A DNA stretch of 64,000 nt from Candidatus Solirubrobacter pratensis (GCF_000425945.1 NZ_KE384480.1:714599-778598); one strand, 5' to 3'; shown: positions 42,139 to 51,258, counted from the stretch's first letter. Notes: generated by a model not told the origin, from the sequence alone. Program-made: numbers and translations.

Positions 42139-42764
42139 GCGCGGACGAGGAGCATCGTCCACGGGAACGGCGAGCGGACCTCCTCGACCGTCCCGTGCTG
42201 CGAGAGCAGTTCGACGAACGACTTGCGCGACCAGTGGTTGAGGTGGCCCGGCGTGTTCCCGAGGTCCTTCAAATACGCGCCGCGTGCCATGTTCAGGCCG
42301 CGCCACAGCGGCTCGCGGGGGACCGAGACCAGCAGGTGGCCGCCGCGCGCGACGCGCGCCATCTCGGCCACGGTGTCCTCGGGTTGCGGCACGTGCTCGA
42401 GCACCTCGATCGCCGATGCGAGCTCGAACTCGCCGTCGCCGAACGGGAGGTTCTCGGCCTTCATGATCCGGTACTCGAGGTTGGGAGCCTGCCGCTTGGA
42501 CCACTCGGCCTGGATCGCCGGGTCCTCGAGGTCCACGCCGACGATGCGGCCGTCGCGCAGCCGCTCGGCCCACTTGTGCGTCAGCACGCCCTCGCCGCAG
42601 CCGACGTCCAGGACAGAGCGCGGCGAGGCCTTCGCCCACAGCTCGTCCAGCGTGCGCTCGAAGCCCGCCATCAGCTTCTTGACGACCGGGTTGGTCGAGC
42701 CGTACTTGTCGTACGTGTTGCCGGTGACCGTGCCCTCGGCGTCGCGCGTGATGGTCGTGCTCAT
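42135..42764 (-). CDS. Class I SAM-dependent methyltransferase
   Basis: The protein has 209 residues. It has the glycine-rich SAM motif SVLDVGCGEGVLTHKWAERL, an acidic end to strand 2 (IVGVDLEDPAI), NLPFGDGEFELASAIEVLEHVPQPE and the post-motif VARGGHLLVSVPREPLW. This is a UbiE/Methyltransf_11-type fold. The C-terminus (GHLNHWSRKSFVELL) is frequent in methyltransferases of glycan and lipid clusters. It overlaps the GT2 gene upstream and the flippase downstream by 4 nt each. The likely acceptor is a sugar or lipid intermediate made by its operon neighbours; the methylated atom cannot be predicted. Confidence 0.88.
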   Translation of the reverse strand: MSTTITRDAEGTVTGNTYDKYGSTNPVVKKLMAGFERTLDELWAKASPRSVLDVGCGEGVLTHKWAERLRDGRIVGVDLEDPAIQAEWSKRQAPNLEYRIMKAENLPFGDGEFELASAIEVLEHVPQPEDTVAEMARVARGGHLLVSVPREPLWRGLNMARGAYLKDLGNTPGHLNHWSRKSFVELLSQHGTVEEVRSPFPWTMLLVRA

Positions 42765-43813
42765 AGTTCGACGGCCTCTCGTTCCTCGGTGCGTCCCTTG
42801 CCGCCGGCGCGCGCGCCGGTCGTCGGCTCGTGGCTCGACGTCGCGCCCGGCTCGTAGTGCGAGGGCGGGACCTCGAGCTCGAGCTCGATCCTCCGCACGC
42901 GCTCGAAGACGCGCTGCAGCATGATGCGCTGGCCGCTCAGCAGATCGCCGATCACGCCGAGCGCCCCGAGCACGACGCCGGCGTTGAACAGCACCGCGCC
43001 GAGGATCAGCGACTGGACGTGACCGGCGCCCTCGCCCTGGATGAACGCGACCAGGAAGCGGATCCAGACGGCGAGCGCGGCCAGCATGACGACGGCGGCC
43101 GCGGTCATGAACACGCGCAGCGGCTCGTACATCGAGTAGATGCGGAAGATCGAGAGCCCGTTGCGGCGGACGTAGGACCACATCGACGGGAACAGCCGCG
43201 ACTCGCGCGTCTTGGCGTTCGTCCGGATCGGCACGTGGTCGACCGCAACGGTCATCTTGCCGGCCTGGATGATCGTCTCGAGCGTGTAGGTGAACTTCGA
43301 GACGACCTGCAGGGCGAGCGCGGCCTCGCGGTTGTAGGCGCGGAAGCCCGACGTGGCATCCGGCACCGTGGTCGTCGACGCCTGGCGGACGACCCACGAC
43401 CCGAAGCGCTGGAGCGTCTTCTTCAGCGGCGAGAAGTGCTCGATCGTCATCACCTGGCGGTCGCCGACGACCATGTCGGCGTCGCCCGCGACGATCGGAA
43501 CGACGAGCTTCGCGATGTCGGGCCCGTAGTACTGGTTGTCGGCGTCGGTGTTGACGATCACGTCGGCGCCGAGCTTCAGCGCCGCGTCCAGCCCGGCCTG
43601 GAAGCCGTTGGCCAGGCCCTTGTTGGACGTGAGGCGGACGATGTGGTCGACGCCGTTGGCGCGCGCGACGTCGACGGTGCGGTCGGTCGACCCGTCGTCG
43701 ATCACGAGCCACTCCACGACGTCGAAGCCGGGGAGCTCGCGCGGCAGGTCGCGCAGCGTGACCGGGAGCGTCTGCTCCTCGTTCAGGCAGGGGATCTGGA
43801 TGATCAGCTTCAT
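42761..43813 (-). CDS. GT2 family glycosyltransferase, polyprenyl-phosphate mannose/glucose synthase-like
   Basis: The protein has 350 residues. The GT-A fold begins IIQIPCLNEEQTLPVTL, with nucleotide-binding LVIDDGSTDRTVDVA and the metal-binding D-x-D in NTDADNQYYGPDI. SGFRAYNREAALAL matches the DPM-synthase-like acceptor region. Two C-terminal hydrophobic helices (about 240-262 and 275-302) anchor it. Enzymes of this class load a sugar onto polyprenyl phosphate, producing the donor used by GT-C enzymes such as those encoded on both sides. The C-terminal 50 residues are charged. It begins the minus-strand operon GT2-methyltransferase-flippase. Confidence 0.9.
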   Translation of the reverse strand: MKLIIQIPCLNEEQTLPVTLRDLPRELPGFDVVEWLVIDDGSTDRTVDVARANGVDHIVRLTSNKGLANGFQAGLDAALKLGADVIVNTDADNQYYGPDIAKLVVPIVAGDADMVVGDRQVMTIEHFSPLKKTLQRFGSWVVRQASTTTVPDATSGFRAYNREAALALQVVSKFTYTLETIIQAGKMTVAVDHVPIRTNAKTRESRLFPSMWSYVRRNGLSIFRIYSMYEPLRVFMTAAAVVMLAALAVWIRFLVAFIQGEGAGHVQSLILGAVLFNAGVVLGALGVIGDLLSGQRIMLQRVFERVRRIELELEVPPSHYEPGATSSHEPTTGARAGGKGRTEEREAVEL

Positions 43814-43883
43814 CAGGCCGGCATGAGACGGTACCGCGCCGTGCGGCGCTCAGTACGACGGGCGCGTCATCCTTGTGCGTCGA

Positions 43884-45449
43884 ATGGAGGGCTCCACGCT
43901 CACCCGGCCGGTCTCCCCGAACGGCACCGCGGCCACGCCGGCGCCTGCGCGCGACCGCGGGCAGAGCCTCGCGCGCATCGCCTTCGGGCTGCTGTGCCTG
44001 GGCGTCCTCACCGGGTTCTTCGTGTTTCCCACGTACCCGGTCTACGACTCCTACTACTCCCTCCTGTGGGGCCGGGATCTCCTGCACGGCCACATGCCGG
44101 TGTTCGACGGGTTCCGCTATCCGACCGAGCACCCACTCTCGATCCTCTTCGGCGCGGCGCTCTCGCTGTTCGGCAGCGCCGGCGACCGGCTCTGGGTCCT
44201 GCTGATCTTCGCGACGTTCCTGGCGCTCGTGGCCGGCGTCTACCGGCTCGGCCGGATCGCCGCGACGCCGCTCGTGGGCGCGATCGCGGCGGCGCTGCTG
44301 CTGACGCGCTTCGACTATCCGTTCCTCGCCGCCCGCGGCTACATCGACATCCCCTACATGGCGCTGGTCGTGTGGGCGGCGGTGCTCGAGGGCACCAGGC
44401 GCCGGCGCGGGACGCCGGTGTTCGTCCTGCTCGCCGCGGCCGGCCTGCTGCGGCCCGAGGCGTGGATGCTCGCGGGGCTCTACTGGCTCTGGATGGCGTG
44501 GCACGCGACCTGGCGGGACCGCATCAAGTACGCCGTGCTGGCGGCGATCGGGCCGGTCGTGTGGTGCGGCGTGGACGCGATCGTGACCGGCGATCCGCTG
44601 TTCAGCCTGCACTACACGAGCTCCTCGGCCGAGGACCTGGGGCGCCAGCGCTCGCTGTCGGAGCTGCCGGCGGCGGTGCCCACCTTCTTCCAGGACCTGG
44701 TCAAGCCGCCGGTGCTGCTCGCCTCGCTCGCCGGCATCGCGCTGGGCGTCGTGATGGCGCCGCGCCGGATCGTGATGCCGGCCGTCGTCGTGGTCTCCGG
44801 CCTGGTGACCTTCGTCGCGCTGGCGGTCGCCGGCGCCTCGGTGATCGAGCGCTACCTGGCGGTCTCCGCGCTGGCGCTGATGGTGTTCGCCGCGATCGCG
44901 CTCGGCGGCTGGACGATGCTCGTCCCGAGCCGATTGCGGACCGCGTGGATGGTGGGGTCCGGCCTGGTCGTCGTGCTCGGCGTCGCCTTCACGGCGACGC
45001 ACCTGAACCTCTCGCGCTTCGACAACGAGCTGCGCTTCCGGGGACAGGCGCACGACGACCTCACGCAGGTCCTGAAGGACCCCAAGGTGCAGGCCGGGCT
45101 CGAGTGCGGACCCCTAACGGGTCCTAACCACAAGATCGTCCCCGACTCGCGCTGGATCGCCGGGCTGGGCGACGGCGACGTGCTCGCGCGCGCCTGGATG
45201 TTCCGCATCCGCCAACAGGAGGCGGACTTCAACGCCGGCAAGCAGGACGTGAAGAAGCCGTCGGCCGCCGACCTCGCGACCGTCGCGGGCGCCGAGCGCA
45301 AGGGCGTCGCGATCGTCGTCACGAGCCGCTTCGCGATCTTCAAGCACGCGTGGACGGACACGAGCGACGACGCGCTCATCCAGGTCCCGCCGTCGGGCTT
45401 CACGCGCGTCGCGACGTCGAGGTTCTACGCCGCCTATGTCCGTTGCTGA
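43884..45449 (+). CDS. GT-C type membrane protein, putative glycosyltransferase
   Basis: The protein has 521 residues from ATG 43884; GTG 43875 would add three. CATCCT 10 nt upstream could be a leaderless -10. There are about 10 hydrophobic helices. The first extracytoplasmic loop has PVYDSYYSLLWGRDLLHG, with an aspartate in the position of the GT-C catalytic acid, then GFRYPTEHPLSILFGA, resembling GT39/GT87-like proteins. The C-terminal region (about 390-520) is a soluble extracytoplasmic domain with two cysteines (GLECGP and the C-terminal YVRC). The specific reaction is unknown. It overlaps the next GT-C gene by 14 nt. Confidence 0.75.
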   Translation: MEGSTLTRPVSPNGTAATPAPARDRGQSLARIAFGLLCLGVLTGFFVFPTYPVYDSYYSLLWGRDLLHGHMPVFDGFRYPTEHPLSILFGAALSLFGSAGDRLWVLLIFATFLALVAGVYRLGRIAATPLVGAIAAALLLTRFDYPFLAARGYIDIPYMALVVWAAVLEGTRRRRGTPVFVLLAAAGLLRPEAWMLAGLYWLWMAWHATWRDRIKYAVLAAIGPVVWCGVDAIVTGDPLFSLHYTSSSAEDLGRQRSLSELPAAVPTFFQDLVKPPVLLASLAGIALGVVMAPRRIVMPAVVVVSGLVTFVALAVAGASVIERYLAVSALALMVFAAIALGGWTMLVPSRLRTAWMVGSGLVVVLGVAFTATHLNLSRFDNELRFRGQAHDDLTQVLKDPKVQAGLECGPLTGPNHKIVPDSRWIAGLGDGDVLARAWMFRIRQQEADFNAGKQDVKKPSAADLATVAGAERKGVAIVVTSRFAIFKHAWTDTSDDALIQVPPSGFTRVATSRFYAAYVRC

Positions 45450-47145
45450 GGCGACGCGCCCGCGACTGCGCGCGCGGGCGCGAATCCGCTGGTGGCCGCT
45501 CGCGCTCGGCGGGCTCTTCCTCGGCGCGCTGATCCTGCGGCTGGTCGGCTACGAGACCGGCCTCCCGTACGTCTACAACGCCGACGAGAACAGCCACTTC
45601 GTCCCGCACGCGGTCGGGATGTTCGGCCACAGCCTGAACCCGGACTACTTCGTCAACCCGCCCGCCTACACGTACCTCGTCCACGCGCTGTACCTGCTCC
45701 GCTGGGGCAGCGACCCGGCGACGGTCGGCGGCGCGTACGCGGCCGATCCGACGACGGCGTTCGCGATCGCGCGCGCCGCGTCCGGGACGCTCGGGGCCGC
45801 CGCGGCGGTCCTCACCGCCGTCGCCGCCGCGCGGCTGTTCGCCGACCGCCGCGCCGGCATCGTCGCCGGCGCGCTGCTGGCCGTCGCGTTCCTGTTCGTC
45901 CACTACAGCCACTTCGCGCTCAACGACGCTCCGACGCTCGCGCCGCTGGCGCTCGCCCTGGTCGGCGTGGCGGGGATCTACCGGACCGGGCGCACGCGCG
46001 AGTACCTGCTCGCCGGCGCCGCCCTCGGCGTGGCGATCGCGACCAAGTACACGGCGGGGATCCTCGTCGTGACGATCGCCGCCGCAGCGCTCGCTTCGCC
46101 GGTGCCGCAGCCGCGCCTACGCAACCTCGCGATCGGCGCCGCGCTGTGCTGCGCGGGCTTCCTGCTCGCCAACCCGTACGCGCTGCTCGACCATCACGCC
46201 TTCATCGACGGGCTGCAGAAGCAGACCGACACGGCGGCCGGGGACGAGGGCGGCAAGCTCGGGCTCGCGAACAGCTCCGGCTGGATCTACTACCTCGGGA
46301 CGTTCGGCTGGGGCTTCGGCTGGCTCCCGGTCCTCGCGGCGCTCGGCGGCGGCGTCGCGCTCGTCGTGCGCGACCGCCGGCTCGCCTGGGTCCTGCTGCC
46401 CGCGCCGCTGCTGCTGTTCCTCTACCTCGGCCAGCAGTCGCGCTTCTTCGCGCGCTGGATGCTGCCGATCTACCCGCTCCTGGCCATGCTCGCCGCCTGG
46501 GGGCTGATCGTCGCGCTGCGGCGGATCCGGTTCCGCTGGGCGCTCGCGGCCGGCGCCGTGCTGCTGTGCCTGCAGGGGCTCGTCTACTCGATCCACAACG
46601 ACCGGGTGCTGGCGCGCGCGGACACTCGCCAGCTCGCGCGCGACTGGATGGTCGCCCACATCCCGGCTCGCAGCAAGGTCGTGGTCGAGCCGATCGCGCC
46701 CGACCAGTGGGCGGCGGACGTCGGCTTCTTCAACCCGGCGACGAGCAGCGGCAACCGCTGGAACAAGTTCCGCACCTCGCGCTCGCAGTACGACAACGCC
46801 GGCAACCGGATCCGCGGCGCGGCCCGCGTGGTCAAGCTCGAGGACTACGAGCGCATCACGCGCCCGGACCTGGTCGAGTCCTACCGCAAGGGCGGGTACT
46901 GCTGGGTGATCACCGGCTCGACCCAGTTCGGTCGCGCCTACGCGGACCCCGAGGAGGTCCCGCGCGCCATCCGGTACTACGACGCGCTCGAGCGGGCCGG
47001 CGACCTCGTGTACGAGACCAAGCCGTACGGGAAGGCGACCACGCTGCCGTTCTCGTTCGACTACTCGTTCAACTACTACCCGCTGTCCTACGAGAGACCG
47101 GGACCGGAGATCCGGATCTACCGTCTGAGAGGATGCGACCGATGA
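45436..47145 (+). CDS. GT39-like membrane glycosyltransferase
   Basis: The protein has 569 residues with about 11 hydrophobic helices. The loop after the first helix has PYVYNADENSHFVPHAVGM with the D-E pair of GT-C enzymes, then NPPAYTYLVHALYLL. Later landmarks are FVHYSHFALNDAPTLAPLALAL and GVAIATKYTAGILVV, both usual in ArnT/PMT-like transferases of actinobacteria. The C-terminal 150 residues form an extracytoplasmic domain (PARSKVVVEPIAPDQW onward). It would transfer a sugar from a polyprenyl-phosphate donor outside the membrane. It is co-expressed with the preceding GT-C gene and the SanA-like gene after it. Confidence 0.82.
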   Translation: MSVAEATRPRLRARARIRWWPLALGGLFLGALILRLVGYETGLPYVYNADENSHFVPHAVGMFGHSLNPDYFVNPPAYTYLVHALYLLRWGSDPATVGGAYAADPTTAFAIARAASGTLGAAAAVLTAVAAARLFADRRAGIVAGALLAVAFLFVHYSHFALNDAPTLAPLALALVGVAGIYRTGRTREYLLAGAALGVAIATKYTAGILVVTIAAAALASPVPQPRLRNLAIGAALCCAGFLLANPYALLDHHAFIDGLQKQTDTAAGDEGGKLGLANSSGWIYYLGTFGWGFGWLPVLAALGGGVALVVRDRRLAWVLLPAPLLLFLYLGQQSRFFARWMLPIYPLLAMLAAWGLIVALRRIRFRWALAAGAVLLCLQGLVYSIHNDRVLARADTRQLARDWMVAHIPARSKVVVEPIAPDQWAADVGFFNPATSSGNRWNKFRTSRSQYDNAGNRIRGAARVVKLEDYERITRPDLVESYRKGGYCWVITGSTQFGRAYADPEEVPRAIRYYDALERAGDLVYETKPYGKATTLPFSFDYSFNYYPLSYERPGPEIRIYRLRGCDR

Positions 47146-47801
47146 GGCGCGTCCTGCTCGCCGCCACCGGGCTCGCGGTCGCCGCCGTCGCGGTCCCGAA
47201 CGTGCTCGTCGCGGTGGGCGGGAGCGGACCGGTGACGAGCGACCCGCGGCAGGTACCGCACGCGCAGGCCGCGCTCGTGCTCGGGGCGCAGGTCAAGCCC
47301 GACGGCACGCCCAGCGACATGCTGTTCGACCGCGTGCGCGCCGCCGAGGACCTCTACCGCGCCGGGCGCGTCGACAAGCTGCTGCTGTCCGGCGACCACA
47401 GCCGGGCCGACTACGACGAGGTCGGGACGATGCGCCGCATGATGCTCGCCGACGGCATCCCGGCGCGCGACATCTTCACCGACCACGCCGGCTTCGACAC
47501 GTGGGACTCCTCCCAGCGGGCGAAGCGCGTGTTCGGCGTCACGGACGCCGTCGTGGTGACGCAGCGCTTCCACATGGCGCGGGCGTTCTACGACGCGCGG
47601 CACTCGGGACTGAACGTCACGGGCTTCGCCGCCGACCGGCGCGACTACGGGCACGTGATGCGCAAGCTCGAGGTCCGCGAGGCGGCGGCCCGGATCAAGG
47701 CGGTGGCGGACGTGGTGACCGGTGCGAGCCCGCGCTTCCTCGGCGCGCGGATCCCCATCTCCGGTGATGGACGGGAAAGTTGGGGCCCGCCCGTCCCTTG
47801 A
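47142..47801 (+). CDS. SanA/YdcF-like DUF218 membrane-anchored protein
   Basis: The protein has 219 residues from ATG 47142 (ATGA overlap with the previous stop; ATG 47133 is the alternative). One N-terminal hydrophobic segment (about 2-24) is a signal anchor. The DUF218 core has HAQAALVLGAQVKPDGTPSDML, DKLLLSGDHSRADYDEVGTM, and VVVTQRFHMARAFYDARHSG. SanA of E. coli is a DUF218 protein linked to envelope permeability and vancomycin resistance, and the DUF218 fold has been proposed to act on polyprenyl-linked sugars. Its position after two GT-C genes fits a role in envelope glycan synthesis. Confidence 0.88.
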   Translation: MRRVLLAATGLAVAAVAVPNVLVAVGGSGPVTSDPRQVPHAQAALVLGAQVKPDGTPSDMLFDRVRAAEDLYRAGRVDKLLLSGDHSRADYDEVGTMRRMMLADGIPARDIFTDHAGFDTWDSSQRAKRVFGVTDAVVVTQRFHMARAFYDARHSGLNVTGFAADRRDYGHVMRKLEVREAAARIKAVADVVTGASPRFLGARIPISGDGRESWGPPVP

Positions 47802-47813
47802 CGTCGCGTCAAA

Positions 47814-47819
47814 TATCCT
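47814..47819 (+). promoter_or_regulatory. -10 element of the riboflavin operon
   Basis: TATCCT lies 8 nt before ATG 47828 of ribD. The leaderless layout leaves no room for an FMN riboswitch. TTGACG at 47798-47803 is too close to serve as a standard -35. Confidence 0.5.
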
Positions 47820-47827
47820 CATCGTCA

Positions 47828-48949
47828 ATGTCCACGCTCCAGCAGACCGACCACGCGCACCTGACCCGGGCGATCGAGATCGCCGGGGCCGGCCGCGGGC
47901 GTGTGAGCCCGAATCCGCTCGTCGGTGCGGTGCTCGTGAAAGACGGGCAGGTGCTGGGGGAGGGCTTCCACGCCGAGCTCGGCGGCGCGCATGCCGAGCG
48001 CGCCGCGATCGCCGCCGCCGGCGAGGCCGACCTGCGCGGCGCGACGCTGTACGTCTCGCTCGAGCCGTGCGCGCACACCGGCCGCACGCCGCCGTGCACC
48101 GAGGCGATCCTCGCCGCCGGCATCGGCCGCGTCGTGATCGCGTCCGAGGATCCGACGGACAAGGCCTCCGGCCGCGGCCCGGGCATCCTGCGCGACGAGG
48201 GCGTCGACGTCGAGTTCGTCGACGGCGAGCTGGCGGCGCAGGCGCGGCTGCTCAACCAGCCGTTCCGCAAGCACACGCGCACGGGGCGGCCGTGGGTGCT
48301 GTTCAAGTCGGCGATGACGCTCGACGGCAAGGTCGCGACCCGCACCGGCGACTCGAAGTGGATCTCCGGCGAGGACTCGCGCCTGATGTCGCACCACTGG
48401 CGCGCCGAGTGCGACGCGGTGGCGGTGGGGATCGGGACCGCGCTGACCGACGACCCGCGGCTGACCGCCCGTATCGAAGGGGTCGCGCGCCAGCCGCGCC
48501 GGATCGTCTTCGACTCCGAGGCGCGGCTGCCGCTCGACTCGCAGCTCGTGCGCGGCGCGTCCGAGGTGCCGCTGACGGTCGTGACCTCGCGCGCGGCGCC
48601 GCGGCTGGCGGCCGACGCGCTCGAGGTCGCGGGCGCCGACGTGCTCGTGGCGACGGGGCCGAACGAGCCGGAACGCGTCCGCAACGCCCTCGCGCAGCTG
48701 GGCGCGGCGGGGATCACGTCGATCCTGCTGGAGGGCGGCCCGCATCTGGCGGGCGCGTTCCTCGACGCCGGCGAGGTCGACGAGATCCGCCTGTTCCTCG
48801 CGCCCGTCGTGCTCGGCGGCTCCAGCGCGCGCGACCCGCTCGAGGGCGAGGGCGCCGAGCGCATCGCCGCGGCGACGAGGGCGCTTCAGCTCGACTGCCA
48901 GCGCGTCGCCGGCGACGTCCTGATCACCGCGCGCATGCGGGAGTGGTAG
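47828..48949 (+). CDS. ribD: Bifunctional riboflavin deaminase/reductase RibD
   Basis: The protein has 373 residues from ATG 47828; the frame is open 48 bp further upstream but the promoter position supports this start. The N-terminal deaminase domain has the zinc motif HAERAAI and PCAHTGRTPPCTEAI. The C-terminal reductase domain (about 150-370) begins PWVLFKSAMTLDGKVATRTGDSKW and contains SILLEGGPHLAGAF, the NADPH-binding segment. It catalyses the second and third steps of riboflavin synthesis. It is first in the ribD-ribE-ribBA-ribH operon; the ribE start directly follows its stop. Confidence 0.95.
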   Translation: MSTLQQTDHAHLTRAIEIAGAGRGRVSPNPLVGAVLVKDGQVLGEGFHAELGGAHAERAAIAAAGEADLRGATLYVSLEPCAHTGRTPPCTEAILAAGIGRVVIASEDPTDKASGRGPGILRDEGVDVEFVDGELAAQARLLNQPFRKHTRTGRPWVLFKSAMTLDGKVATRTGDSKWISGEDSRLMSHHWRAECDAVAVGIGTALTDDPRLTARIEGVARQPRRIVFDSEARLPLDSQLVRGASEVPLTVVTSRAAPRLAADALEVAGADVLVATGPNEPERVRNALAQLGAAGITSILLEGGPHLAGAFLDAGEVDEIRLFLAPVVLGGSSARDPLEGEGAERIAAATRALQLDCQRVAGDVLITARMREW

Positions 48950-49537
48950 GTGTTCACCGGGCTGGTGGCTGACCTCGGGACGGTCACGGGCGTCGACGCG
49001 ACGGCCGACGGCGTGCGGTTGGCCGTGCGGACGTCGCTGGCGCCGGAGATCTCCGAGGGCGACTCCGTGGCCGTGAACGGCGTCTGCCTGACGGCGACGG
49101 CGATCGCGGACGGCGCGTTCTCCGCGGACGTGATGCAGGAGTCGCTGCGGCGGTCCTCGCTGGCCGAGGTGGCGGAGGGCTCGAGCGTGAACCTGGAGCT
49201 CCCCCTGCGCGCCTCCGACCGGCTGGGCGGCCATGTCGTGCAGGGCCACGTCGACGGGGTCGGCGTGGTGCGCGAGCTGCGCGACGACGGCTTCTCGCGC
49301 GTCGTGACGATCGGTGCGCCGGCCGAGCTGCTGCGCTACGTCGTCGAGAAGGGCTCGATCGCGGTCGACGGCGTGTCGCTGACGGTCTCGGCGATCGACG
49401 AGGAGTCGTTCTCCGTGTCCCTGATCCCCGAGACGCTCGAGCGCACGACGCTGGGGACGGCCCAGGTCGGCCGGCCCGTGAACCTGGAGGTGGACGTGCT
49501 CGCCAAGTACGTCGAGAAATTGATGGTGCGGCAGTGA
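48950..49537 (+). CDS. ribE: Riboflavin synthase, alpha subunit
   Basis: The protein has 195 residues from GTG 48950, immediately after the ribD stop. It shows the duplicated lumazine-binding barrel: MFTGLVADLGTV, GDSVAVNGVCLTAT and GGHVVQGHVDGVG in both halves, with GSIAVDGVSLTV and SLIPETLERTTLG in the second. It dismutates two 6,7-dimethyl-8-ribityllumazine molecules to riboflavin. The length is near the norm of about 200. It overlaps ribBA by 4 nt. The symbol ribC is used in some species. Confidence 0.95.
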   Translation: MFTGLVADLGTVTGVDATADGVRLAVRTSLAPEISEGDSVAVNGVCLTATAIADGAFSADVMQESLRRSSLAEVAEGSSVNLELPLRASDRLGGHVVQGHVDGVGVVRELRDDGFSRVVTIGAPAELLRYVVEKGSIAVDGVSLTVSAIDEESFSVSLIPETLERTTLGTAQVGRPVNLEVDVLAKYVEKLMVRQ

Positions 49538-50811
49538 CCCGGCGCCTGTTCGCGACCGTCGAAGAGGCGCTGGAGGACATCCGCGCCGGCCGCATGGTGG
49601 TCGTCTGCGACGACGAGGATCGCGAGAACGAGGGCGACCTCACGCTGGCCGCGCAGTTCGCGACGCCCGAGGCGATCAACTTCATGGCCAAGGAGGGGCG
49701 CGGCCTGATCTGCCTGGCGCTCACGCCGGACCGCTGCGACGAGCTGGGCCTGGACCTGATGGCGGCCAAGAACGAGTCGCCGTACGAGACGGCGTTCACG
49801 GTCTCGATCGAGGCGCGCGACGGCGTCACGACCGGCATCTCCGCCGCCGACCGGGCGCGCACGGTGCAGGTCGCGATCGATCCGGGGTCCGCGCCGCGCG
49901 ATCTGGTCCAGCCGGGCCACATCTTCCCGCTGAAGGCGAAGCCGGGCGGCGTGCTGGAGCGCACGGGGCAGACCGAGGCGGCCGTCGACCTCGCGCGGCT
50001 CGCGGGCCTGAACCCGTCCGGCGTGATCTGCGAGATCATGAACGACGACGGGACGATGGCGCGCGTGCCGGACCTGACGCGCTATTGCGAGCGCCACGGG
50101 CTCAAGATGATCACGGTCGCCGACCTGATCGCCTACCGGCGCAAGCACGATCGCCTGGTCGAGCGCGTGGTCGACACGCGCCTGCCGACGGGCTTCGGCG
50201 AGTTCACCGCGGTGGGCTACCGGTCGCTGGTCGACGGCAAGCACCACGTCGCGCTGGTCAAGGGTGATGTCGCGGGGGAGCCGGACGTGCTCGTGCGCGT
50301 GCACTCCGAGTGCCTGACGGGCGACGTCTTCCACTCGCTGCGCTGCGACTGCGGCGAGCAGCTGGAGAGCGCCTTGGCGATGATCGAGCGCGAGGGGCGA
50401 GGCGTCCTGTTGTACCTGGCCCAGGAGGGCCGCGGGATCGGGCTCCTGAACAAGTTGAAGGCCTACAACCTCCAGGACCGCGGGCTCGACACCGTCGACG
50501 CGAACCTCGAGCTGGGCCTGCCCGTCGACCTGCGCGACTACGGCATCGGCGCGCAGATCCTCGTGGACCTGGGATTGAGCTCCATCCGGATCCTCACCAA
50601 CAACCCGAAGAAGATCCGCGGGCTCGAGGGCTACGGGCTCTCGGTGACCGCCCAGGTCCCGATCGAGCACGCCCCGAACCCGCACAACGAGGCGTACCTG
50701 CGCGCCAAGCGCGACCGCCTCGGCCACACGCTCCACCACCAGGGGCTGGCGCTGGACGAGCAGATGGTGCACGACGAGCAGGTCCACGACCGCGAGCGCG
50801 ACGCCCGATGA
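49534..50811 (+). CDS. ribBA: Bifunctional DHBP synthase / GTP cyclohydrolase II
   Basis: The protein has 425 residues from GTG 49534. The N-terminal half (about 1-205) makes 3,4-dihydroxy-2-butanone 4-phosphate and has DDEDRENEGDLTLAA, TTGISAADRARTV, GHIFPL and RTGQTEAAVDLARLAGL. The C-terminal half is GTP cyclohydrolase II, with zinc ligands in CLTGDVFHSLRCDCGEQL, then YLAQEGRGIGLLNKLKAYNLQD and ILTNNPKKIRGL. Both active sites look complete. Together they feed the two branches of riboflavin synthesis. The short C-terminal tail is acidic and histidine-rich. The gene overlaps ribH by 4 nt. Confidence 0.96.
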   Translation: MTRRLFATVEEALEDIRAGRMVVVCDDEDRENEGDLTLAAQFATPEAINFMAKEGRGLICLALTPDRCDELGLDLMAAKNESPYETAFTVSIEARDGVTTGISAADRARTVQVAIDPGSAPRDLVQPGHIFPLKAKPGGVLERTGQTEAAVDLARLAGLNPSGVICEIMNDDGTMARVPDLTRYCERHGLKMITVADLIAYRRKHDRLVERVVDTRLPTGFGEFTAVGYRSLVDGKHHVALVKGDVAGEPDVLVRVHSECLTGDVFHSLRCDCGEQLESALAMIEREGRGVLLYLAQEGRGIGLLNKLKAYNLQDRGLDTVDANLELGLPVDLRDYGIGAQILVDLGLSSIRILTNNPKKIRGLEGYGLSVTAQVPIEHAPNPHNEAYLRAKRDRLGHTLHHQGLALDEQMVHDEQVHDRERDAR

Positions 50812-51233
50812 CGTTCGCGATCGTCGTGGGGAAGTTCTACGAGGACCTCGCCGCGCGCCTGGTCGCCGGCGCCCAGGGCGCGTTCGCCGAGGCGGGGGTC
50901 GGGTCGGCCGAGGTCTTCGAGGTCCCGGGCGCGTACGAGCTGCCGCCGGCGGCGTCGTACCTCGCGGACAGCGGCCGCTACGCCGGCGTCGCCTGCCTCG
51001 GCGCGGTCATCCGCGGGGAGACGTCGCACTACGACTACGTGTGCAACGAAGCCGCCCGCGGGATCATGGACGTGCAGCTGCGCACGGGCGTGCCATGTGC
51101 CTTCGGCGTCCTGACCGTGGAGAACATGGACCAGGCGCTCGCCCGCACCGGGGGCGGGAAGCGCGACCAGGGCGCGCATGCGGCGGAAGCGGTGCTGTCG
51201 CTCGCGCGGCTCCGGGCGGCGCTGGTGGGCTGA
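50808..51233 (+). CDS. ribH: 6,7-dimethyl-8-ribityllumazine synthase
   Basis: The protein has 141 residues. It condenses the RibA-derived pyrimidine with the RibB product; the family forms hollow pentamers or 60-mers. Motifs are AIVVGKFYEDLAARL (phenylalanine at the stacking position), EVPGAYELPPAA, CLGAVIRGETSHYDYVCNEAARG with the catalytic histidine, and PCAFGVLTVENMDQALART. It is the last gene of the riboflavin operon and is followed 9 nt later by a GC-rich hairpin. Confidence 0.96.
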   Translation: MTFAIVVGKFYEDLAARLVAGAQGAFAEAGVGSAEVFEVPGAYELPPAASYLADSGRYAGVACLGAVIRGETSHYDYVCNEAARGIMDVQLRTGVPCAFGVLTVENMDQALARTGGGKRDQGAHAAEAVLSLARLRAALVG

Positions 51234-51241
51234 GCGAGGCG

Positions 51242-51258
51242 GCCCGCGGCTCGCGGGC
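51242..51258 (+). terminator. GC-rich hairpin after ribH
   Basis: GCCCGCG and CGCGGGC form a perfect 7-bp stem with a GCT loop, 9 nt after the ribH stop. There is no U-tract. It is a candidate intrinsic terminator of the I-shaped kind proposed for high-GC genomes. Confidence 0.45.

Noticed and set aside
47780..47827. FMN riboswitch or longer N-terminus before ribD
   Set aside because: Only about 26 bp separate the previous stop from the ATG, and a -10 box lies 8 nt before the start; an RFN element would need well over 100 nt.
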